Assembly: GCA_900555785.1 (NCBI GenBank)
Contig: USMO01000040.1
Span: forward strand, 1 to 10,959
DNA length: 10,959 nucleotides
Direction: 5' to 3'
From: an uncultured Eubacteriales bacterium
Lineage (GTDB): Bacteria > Bacillota > Clostridia > Oscillospirales > CAG-272
In this document: positions 6,399-10,959 of the stretch, piece after piece
Position numbering within the stretch: the stretch's first letter is position 1
Layout of the letters: each line of letters opens with the position of its first letter
Translations under genes and position numbers: made by a program
Notes under the pieces: generated by a model
What the model saw: only the letters and a program-made list of their open reading frames with translations
What the model was told of the DNA's origin: nothing
Databases searched by the model: none

Positions 6399-7955
6399 TC
6401 AATAATGAGAGTAGAGCCATTCGTCCAGCACGCGGAACGCTTCGTTCATCGCCCGCTTGTTGGTTGCCAGCGCACCGATAACCGCTGCCGCGCCGTCACC
6501 GTCGCCGTAAACTGCGGTTCTCAGCGCATCTCTCCACAGCGAATTGCGGACATTCTGGACCGCCGTCGGATAAATGTCGGCAAAGTCCCATCTGGTGGAG
6601 TTCATAATCAGGTCGAACACTTCAATCGACTGCGGGTCCTGCAGCTTCTGCCCCTTGATTACGCGGTTGAACAGCGTGGGACGGACCGTTGCATAACTCT
6701 TGGAAGCAAACAGCTCCAGAACGGCGCTGATCATCTCATAGTTCTTGTCGCTGCCGTACAGCACGGCAACCGTGTTGTGCGAATCCTGCACGCCTGCGTA
6801 GTAGTTATCCTGTCTGGTGTCATATTTCGGCAGCGGGAGCAGACCCCAGCTGTCGGGCTCCATCTCGGAAAGGTTCTTGTAGTCGCCCAGACCAGCCACG
6901 CAGAAAATCGAGCGGTTCTCGCGGAATGCCGCAACCGGCGTTGTGTAGGAATCAACGCCTCTGCCGACCAGGTAAACATCGTCGGTGCGGTAGAAGTTGA
7001 CCAGCTTGTCGGCTGCTGCCTGCAGCTTTCTCTGCGCGGTCGAATTGAGCAGCGAGTGGTTGCCGTCCTCGTCTGCCTGGGTCAGATTGATGTCGAATGC
7101 CGACAGGAACCCGTCATAGGCATGCACGTTGTAGTGCGAGGTAAAGGCGTAGATGTCCCCTGCCGAGTCGCCGTCAACGCTGTCCAGAACGGCAGCATCG
7201 GTGCAAAGCTCAATCAGCTGGTCAATCGTCCACTTGCCGTCCAGAACCATTTCGTAAAGCGCTGCCGCCTCGGTGCTACACATGTCACGCAGCAGGTTCT
7301 TCTGGAAGAACATGACAAAGGTGGTCATGTAGGTGGAAAGGTTCATGTCGCCCTGCAGAACAAACAGGCGATCCTGCGCGGTGGCGTACTTGATAAAGTT
7401 CTGATTCCAGTAAGGATTGTCCAGATGCAGATAGGTGAAATCGGGATGCATCAGGTTCTTATAGCACTCCATTGTGGAAAGGCTGGTTGCATAGTAGTGA
7501 TAGTGGGAGATGATGTCCACCCCGTCCCCGCCGCCGGTGAAGGCGTTCACGATGGTCGCGTTCAGCTCATCGGTCGGGCGCTGCGTGAACTTCAGCCGCA
7601 CGCTCAGCTTCTCCTCAATCTCCTGGTTGCGGAACCAGATTGCCTCACTCAGCGAGTCGCCGCTCTCCAGCGTGTCCACAAACCATTCATACCGTCTCGG
7701 GTCCTCCGGACCGGCATCCCGCATCAGGATGTTGACGGTTGCATTGTCATAGTCCAGCGTCGGCACTACATTGTCGTACCGGTTCTGCCCCCATTCATCG
7801 GTTGCGTCGGAATCCTCCCCGTTGTCGCTTGACGGTGCATCGGTCTTGGTGCCGTTATCGCCGCTCGTCTTGCAGGCTGCCAGCAGCCCGGCAGACAGCG
7901 ACAGCACAAAGACCAGGCAAAGAATCCGCAGCCAAACCATCTGTCTTACGTTCAT
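6399..7955 (-). CDS. ABC transporter solute-binding lipoprotein (sugar type)
   Basis: A 518-residue lipoprotein resembling the large family-1 extracellular solute-binding proteins of Clostridia. The signal peptide ends in lipobox LLAAC (Cys28), followed by an Asp/Ser/Thr linker to about residue 60. The mature part starts with a strand NATVNILMRD (71-80) and shows DGVDIISHYHYY (144-155), the hallmark DGKWTIDQLIEL (239-250) and the hinge-region strand SWGLLPLPKYD (369-379). Such proteins capture oligosaccharides or similar solutes and hand them to two permeases. No permease or ATPase gene is next to it: AraC is upstream and GLUG downstream. It must therefore use transporters encoded elsewhere or act as a surface sensor or binder. 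AAGGAGG stands 7 nt before the ATG. It is the first gene after the regulator (71-bp gap), suggesting direct control. Confidence 0.9.
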   Translation of the reverse strand: MNVRQMVWLRILCLVFVLSLSAGLLAACKTSGDNGTKTDAPSSDNGEDSDATDEWGQNRYDNVVPTLDYDNATVNILMRDAGPEDPRRYEWFVDTLESGDSLSEAIWFRNQEIEEKLSVRLKFTQRPTDELNATIVNAFTGGGDGVDIISHYHYYATSLSTMECYKNLMHPDFTYLHLDNPYWNQNFIKYATAQDRLFVLQGDMNLSTYMTTFVMFFQKNLLRDMCSTEAAALYEMVLDGKWTIDQLIELCTDAAVLDSVDGDSAGDIYAFTSHYNVHAYDGFLSAFDINLTQADEDGNHSLLNSTAQRKLQAAADKLVNFYRTDDVYLVGRGVDSYTTPVAAFRENRSIFCVAGLGDYKNLSEMEPDSWGLLPLPKYDTRQDNYYAGVQDSHNTVAVLYGSDKNYEMISAVLELFASKSYATVRPTLFNRVIKGQKLQDPQSIEVFDLIMNSTRWDFADIYPTAVQNVRNSLWRDALRTAVYGDGDGAAAVIGALATNKRAMNEAFRVLDEWLYSHY

Positions 7956-7993
7956 TTTGTTTCCTCCTTCGGATATTGTTTTTCTATATCAAC

Positions 7994-8015
7994 CGCCTCC
8001 GCTGCGGCGCAGGCG
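7994..8015 (-). other. Imperfect hairpin between regulator and binding-protein genes
   Basis: CGCCT-C-CGC and GCG-C-AGGCG pair as 5 bp, one mismatch and 3 bp around a 4-nt loop, in the 71-bp gap. It is not followed by a U-tract in the transcript (GTTGATATAG), so read-through into the solute-binding gene is likely. No clear separate promoter was found in this gap. Confidence 0.4.
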
Positions 8016-8026
8016 AATACAGACCG

Positions 8027-8902
8027 TTATTTCTTCTGGTTCCCCCGCAGCTCGCGGTATTCGGTGCAGGTCATGCCCGCCTCCCGCTTGAACTGCCGCA
8101 CAAAATACGCCACGCCGTTATATTGCAGCATTGATGCAATCTTTTCCACATTCATATTGGTCAGGCGCAGAAGCCGTTTTGCCTCTGCCACCCGGCAGGC
8201 GTTGACATAGCGCGTAAAGGTTGTGCCCATCTCCCGCGCAATGGCATGGGAGAGATAGGAAACGCTGTAATTGAGCGCTTCTGCCGCGTCATTGACCGTA
8301 ATGGGATTATAGAGATTGGCGGCAACGTACCGCATCACCCCGGCTGACACCGACCGCTGGCTGCGGCGAACGAACTCATCGGCGCCGATTTTCTGCGCGC
8401 AGAGTTCCAGCATCCGCACGTGCGCTTCAAAGGTCTCCGCGTCCATGCGGTCCATTTCCTCATAGGCGGTCTGTGCCGTGTTTTCGTCAAAATCTTCGCG
8501 CGCCTCGCAGGCGTATTTCCGGAACAGCGCTCTGCCGCCATCCGGGGCGCTCTCCGGCGGGCGCACCTGACCGATCATCAGGAACAGCACCGTGTCCTCC
8601 CCGCTCCGAATTGGGACAACCGCTTCGTAAAAGCCCTTTGCGCATTCATAAATATAGGGCTTGCCGCTCGTCTTCGTTGCAGCAAAAGCGTCGTTATCCG
8701 ACCGCATGCATTCATCCAGCCAGCGCGGAGAACAGAGCTTGCAGCGCTCGCAGTAGTTCAGCCCCGAAAAGCCGTCTGCCTGATAGGAAAACGACTCGAT
8801 CAGCATGCCGCCCGCGTCGTAAATTCCAACCGGAACTCCGGTGACCCGAAAGTAGTCCCGCAGCATTCGTTTGACCTCCGGACTGATCGTAATCCGCTCC
8901 AA
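8027..8902 (-). CDS. AraC-family regulator with PocR-type sensor domain
   Basis: A 291-residue transcription factor when started at the TTG at 8900-8902. Residues 1-130 match the PocR ligand-sensing domain: DYFRVTGVPVGIYDAGG, then a Cys-rich stretch (C51, C54, C57, C65) and YIYECAKGF with C87, as is usual for this family. Residues about 190-291 are the AraC double helix-turn-helix, with SVSYLSHAIAREMG and VAYFVRQFKREAGMTCTEYR as the two recognition regions. PocR domains bind small molecules such as diols or sugar derivatives. The open frame runs back to an ATG at 9077-9079, but a consensus promoter lies inside that extension. The ATG at 8942-8944 lacks a Shine-Dalgarno, whereas TTG has AAGGAG at 6 nt. 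The inverted repeat in the divergent promoter is its likely operator, and it probably regulates itself, the downstream operon and GH42. Confidence 0.88.
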   Translation of the reverse strand: MERITISPEVKRMLRDYFRVTGVPVGIYDAGGMLIESFSYQADGFSGLNYCERCKLCSPRWLDECMRSDNDAFAATKTSGKPYIYECAKGFYEAVVPIRSGEDTVLFLMIGQVRPPESAPDGGRALFRKYACEAREDFDENTAQTAYEEMDRMDAETFEAHVRMLELCAQKIGADEFVRRSQRSVSAGVMRYVAANLYNPITVNDAAEALNYSVSYLSHAIAREMGTTFTRYVNACRVAEAKRLLRLTNMNVEKIASMLQYNGVAYFVRQFKREAGMTCTEYRELRGNQKK

Positions 8903-8908
8903 ATTTTG

Positions 8909-8914
8909 CTCCTT
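8909..8914 (-). promoter_or_regulatory. Ribosome-binding site deciding the TTG start of the AraC regulator
   Basis: AAGGAG on the minus strand, 6 nt before the TTG at 8900-8902. It is the only good Shine-Dalgarno between the mapped promoter and the PocR domain. Confidence 0.7.
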
Positions 8915-9043
8915 TCCGGCATCCGCCAACCGCCCGTGCGGCATTTCGGCTCTGCTTTTCCGAATTGTTCCTGCCCTGCCGAAAATCGGAAATATTGCAC
9001 AATTTTTATTTCCAAAGCTGCGCCTTTTCCCGTTTTCCCCTAT

Positions 9044-9072
9044 AGTATAGCAACATTCCGGGGCAAAGTCAA
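9044..9072 (-). promoter_or_regulatory. Sigma-A promoter of the AraC regulator operon
   Basis: On the minus strand, a -35 TTGACT (9067-9072) and a -10 TATACT (9044-9049) are separated by exactly 17 bp. Transcription should start near 9037 and give a leader of about 135 nt. The near-consensus boxes suggest a promoter that fires without help, so the operator arm 20 bp upstream may modulate it. Confidence 0.8.
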
Positions 9073-9092
9073 TGCCCACAAATGCCCATTTG
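9071..9092. repeat. Tandem AATGCCCA repeat and overlapping palindrome
   Basis: AATGCCCA occurs at 9071-9078 and again at 9081-9088, a 10-bp period that places both copies on the same DNA face. The second copy lies in the palindrome CAAATG-CC-CATTTG (9079-9092). The patch abuts the -35 box of the regulator promoter and the left operator arm, so it may be a second regulator's site or an additional AraC contact. Confidence 0.55.
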
Positions 9093-9180
9093 TTGCACTA
9101 TTCTGCTCTCGCATCTGTCCCGCCCATCTCCCGGCAGCCGCCCGCACATGCGCGCGTTTACAAAAAGCAGAATAGTGCAA
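9093..9180. promoter_or_regulatory. Paired operator: perfect 15-bp inverted repeat in the divergent promoter
   Basis: TTGCACTATTCTGCT (9093-9107) and its exact reverse complement AGCAGAATAGTGCAA (9166-9180) are 58 bp apart. The left arm is 20 bp from the regulator's -35 box and the right arm is 19 bp from the GH42 -35 box, each facing its promoter in the same orientation. A 15-bp arm is a plausible site for one AraC-type subunit, which contacts two successive major grooves. A dimer could bridge the arms by looping. A second, shorter inverted pair, CATCTCCC (9125-9132) / GGGAGATG (9190-9197), has nearly the same spacing of 57 bp. Assignment to the adjacent regulator is inference. Confidence 0.75.
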
Positions 9181-9199
9181 GAAAAAGCAGGGAGATGTA

Positions 9200-9228
9200 T
9201 TGCAAACGGGTGTCCGGTATGTTATAAT
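9200..9228 (+). promoter_or_regulatory. Promoter of the GH42 gene
   Basis: The -10 TATAAT (9223-9228) is perfect and the -35 TTGCAA (9200-9205) matches 4 of 6, with a 17-bp spacer. A poor -35 with a perfect -10 fits an activator-dependent promoter. The -10 lies in a perfect tandem repeat of GTTATAATA (9221-9229, 9230-9238), so a second TATAAT starts 9 bp downstream, with no good -35 of its own. Confidence 0.75.
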
Positions 9229-9252
9229 AGTTATAATAAATGTACCTATCCG

Positions 9253-9258
9253 AAGGAG
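9253..9258 (+). promoter_or_regulatory. Ribosome-binding site of the GH42 gene
   Basis: AAGGAG with an 11-nt spacer to the ATG at 9270, slightly long. No nearer in-frame start exists, and the encoded MIQLGAAYYPE is the normal family N-terminus. Confidence 0.75.
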
Positions 9259-9269
9259 AAACAGTAATC

Positions 9270-10959
9270 ATGATACAACTGGGAGCAGCTTACTACCCCG
9301 AGCTTTGGGACGAAACGGAGCTTGCGCGCGATGTGGAAAGATGCAGGGAATATGGATTGAGCGTCCTGCGCGTGGGAGAATTTGCCTGGGGACGGATGGA
9401 GCCGGAAGAAGGGAAATATGACCTGGACTGGCTGCAAACGGTGGTGGACCGGCTGCATGCGGGCGGCATTTCGGTCATTCTCTGCACGCCAACCTGCACG
9501 CCGCCGCGCTGGATGCTGAACCGCTACCCCGAAACCCGGCAGGTCTCCCCCTCCGGCGTGCGCGAGGCGGTCTCCTCCCGCTGCCACACCTGCAAAACCT
9601 CCCCCCTGATGCGGGAGAAGAATCGGCAGATTACCGAGCAGCTTGCCCGCCGCTTCGGCAGCCACCCCGGCGTGGTCGGCTGGCAGCTGGACAACGAGCT
9701 TTATGTCTATCGGAACGGTTGCTACTGCCCCCTCTGCCACGCGGCGTTTCACCGGTACCTCGAGGCGCACTACGGCACGGTTGAAAACCTGAACCGCCGT
9801 TGGGGCATGGCGCGCTGGTCGCTGGAGTATGCCTCTTTTGACGAGGTCGAGCCGCCGCTCCCGGACGAATGGCGGCATCCCTCGCTGCGCACCGTTTGGC
9901 GCCGGTTCCAGGAGGCGCAGGTCTGCGACTATGCCCGTGAGCAGGCAGACATCCTGCACCGCTACACCCAAGCGCCGGTCGGCACCGACATGATGCCGAT
10001 GAACACGCTTTCCTATTACGACATGAACGCGCCGCTGGACGTGGTGCAGTACAATCACTATGATGTTGCCGAGCGTCTGCCCTACACCGCCTTCTTCTAT
10101 GACTTTGCGCGCCCCATCAAGGACCGCCCCTTCTGGGTCACTGAAACGCAGGTCGGCTGGAACGGCAGCGAATACGCCGAATGCGGCTACCGTCCGGTCG
10201 GAAACTGCTATGCCAACACCTGGCTGCCCATCGCGCACGGCGCCGAGCGCAACCTCTACTGGCTCTTCCGGACCCCGCAGAACGGGCACGAACTGGCACA
10301 CGGCGCGGTCTTCTCAACCGCAGGCAGACCTTACCGGGTCAGCGAGGAAGTCCGGCAGGCAAGCGCCGACCTGGCACGCTGCGCCGATTTCCTGACCGGC
10401 AGCCGGGTCTGCTCCAAGATTGCCATTCATTTCTCCAGCGTTGCGGAGAACAATCTGCTCTCTGCCCCGTTCCTCAAGAATTTTCACTACAAGCAGACAC
10501 TGATGGACGCATTTCACCAGCCGCTGCGGCATTACAATGTCGATCTGATCGACACCCCGCATGTGCTGGACAGCTATCAGGTGGTCTTTTCCCCGTTCCT
10601 GACGACCATTGACGGGGACCTGCAGGCGCGTATGGAAGCCTTTGTCCGCGCAGGCGGGACCTGGATTGTCGGTCCGATGAGCGGGTTCCTGACCGAGGAC
10701 ACCAGCAAATTTGCCGACTCCCCCTACCCGTTCCTCGAGCGATTCGCGGGCGTTTGGGTGAAATACCAGAAGCCGATCGGAAACGATGTTTGGAAGGCGG
10801 TCTGGCAGGACGGCTCCGCGCTGGGCATTTCGACCTGCTATGACGCGCTGGAAACGCCCGACAGCACCCCGCTGGCGGTCTATCAGGGAGATGAATTTGA
10901 CGGTTATGCCGCCATTGCCGAGCGCCACATCGGAAACGGGCGGGTCATCCTGCTCGGCA
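9270..10959 (+). CDS. GH42 beta-galactosidase (3' end beyond window)
   Basis: The frame is open to the window end: 563 codons, against about 650-700 for the family. The product hydrolyses terminal beta-D-galactosides. Residues 5-11 (GAAYYPE) and the stretch FAWGRMEPEEGKYDLDWL (38-55) are diagnostic of the GH42 TIM-barrel. The acid/base is E143 in GWQLDNELY and the nucleophile is probably E292 in FWVTETQVGW. C105 (or C108), C151, C153 and C156 match the zinc cluster known in the Thermus A4 enzyme. Residues about 380-563 are the middle, trimer-forming domain (VVFSPFLTT, GGTWIVGPMSGF); the small C-terminal domain is missing only because of the edge. There is no signal peptide, so it is cytosolic and needs an imported substrate. 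It is transcribed divergently from the regulator and probably controlled by it. Confidence 0.95.
   Translation, partial: MIQLGAAYYPELWDETELARDVERCREYGLSVLRVGEFAWGRMEPEEGKYDLDWLQTVVDRLHAGGISVILCTPTCTPPRWMLNRYPETRQVSPSGVREAVSSRCHTCKTSPLMREKNRQITEQLARRFGSHPGVVGWQLDNELYVYRNGCYCPLCHAAFHRYLEAHYGTVENLNRRWGMARWSLEYASFDEVEPPLPDEWRHPSLRTVWRRFQEAQVCDYAREQADILHRYTQAPVGTDMMPMNTLSYYDMNAPLDVVQYNHYDVAERLPYTAFFYDFARPIKDRPFWVTETQVGWNGSEYAECGYRPVGNCYANTWLPIAHGAERNLYWLFRTPQNGHELAHGAVFSTAGRPYRVSEEVRQASADLARCADFLTGSRVCSKIAIHFSSVAENNLLSAPFLKNFHYKQTLMDAFHQPLRHYNVDLIDTPHVLDSYQVVFSPFLTTIDGDLQARMEAFVRAGGTWIVGPMSGFLTEDTSKFADSPYPFLERFAGVWVKYQKPIGNDVWKAVWQDGSALGISTCYDALETPDSTPLAVYQGDEFDGYAAIAERHIGNGRVILLG

Larger units (their letters stand above)
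8903..9269. other. Divergent regulatory region between regulator and GH42 genes
   Basis: This 367-bp stretch has no gene. From left to right it holds the roughly 135-nt untranslated leader of the regulator with small hairpins (8979-8989; 8988-8994 with 9007-9013), the regulator promoter, a direct-repeat/palindrome patch (9071-9092), the two 15-bp operator arms with a GC-rich 58-bp spacer, the GH42 promoter and the GH42 leader. Confidence 0.8.

Noticed and set aside
4804..6405. 533-codon plus-strand frame opposite the GLUG gene
   Set aside because: It is the complement of regular GLUG repeats, rich in Val, His and Arg, with no start signal.
6405..7832. 475-codon plus-strand frame opposite the solute-binding protein
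   Set aside because: It has no recognisable fold or start signals, while the minus strand encodes a clear lipoprotein.
8903..9037. Riboswitch in the regulator leader
   Set aside because: The leader is about 135 nt with small hairpins, but I recognise no conserved riboswitch core and no terminator or sequestering stem.
9246..10301. 351-codon minus-strand frame opposite the GH42 gene
   Set aside because: The plus strand encodes GH42 with catalytic residues and zinc cysteines. The minus frame would also run toward the divergent promoter and has no domain.
10314..10928. 204-codon minus-strand frame near the right edge
   Set aside because: It lies wholly inside the GH42 coding region on the other strand and has shadow-like composition.

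Overview
The window looks like chromosomal DNA from a GC-rich, gut-type member of the Clostridia (Bacillota). The evidence is AAGGAG/AGGAGG ribosome-binding sites, several lipobox lipoproteins, GLUG-repeat secreted proteins, a PocR-type AraC regulator and a GH42 beta-galactosidase. No rRNA, tRNA, CRISPR array, transposase or phage gene is visible, and the genus cannot be named from this sequence.

Layout. Positions 1-8902 hold eight genes, all on the minus strand and read right to left. They are: a PocR/AraC-family regulator (8027-8902, probable TTG start); an ABC-type solute-binding lipoprotein (6399-7955); a secreted GLUG-repeat protein (4111-6342); an 86-residue lipoprotein with no folded domain (3832-4092); a lipoprotein metallophosphoesterase (2584-3762); a cytosolic metallophosphoesterase (1553-2383); a beta-propeller lipoprotein (153-1556); and the start of another exported protein cut by the left edge (1-98). 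Gaps are mostly short, two junctions are tightly coupled, and no convincing U-tract terminator is seen, so one long operon is plausible. Intercistronic hairpins at 6378-6393, 3785-3826 and especially 2407-2502 may set different expression levels within it.

On the plus strand, 9270 to the right edge is a GH42 beta-galactosidase with both catalytic glutamates and the family's zinc-cysteine cluster. It is open at the window end and is one of the clearest genes here.

The 367-bp divergent region (8903-9269) is the most informative non-coding part. A sigma-A promoter points each way. A perfect 15-bp inverted repeat (9093-9107 / 9166-9180) places one arm 19-20 bp upstream of each -35 box. This is the geometry expected for an AraC-type regulator that activates both the galactosidase and its own operon.

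Working model (inference): the regulator senses a sugar-like ligand and switches on GH42 together with a set of envelope proteins. These comprise a sugar-type binding protein with no permease nearby, a beta-helix protein, a propeller lipoprotein with a carbohydrate-enzyme-like N-domain, and two phosphoesterases, one outside and one inside the cell. A locus for a galactose-containing, possibly phosphorylated, glycan would fit, but the substrate is not shown by the sequence.
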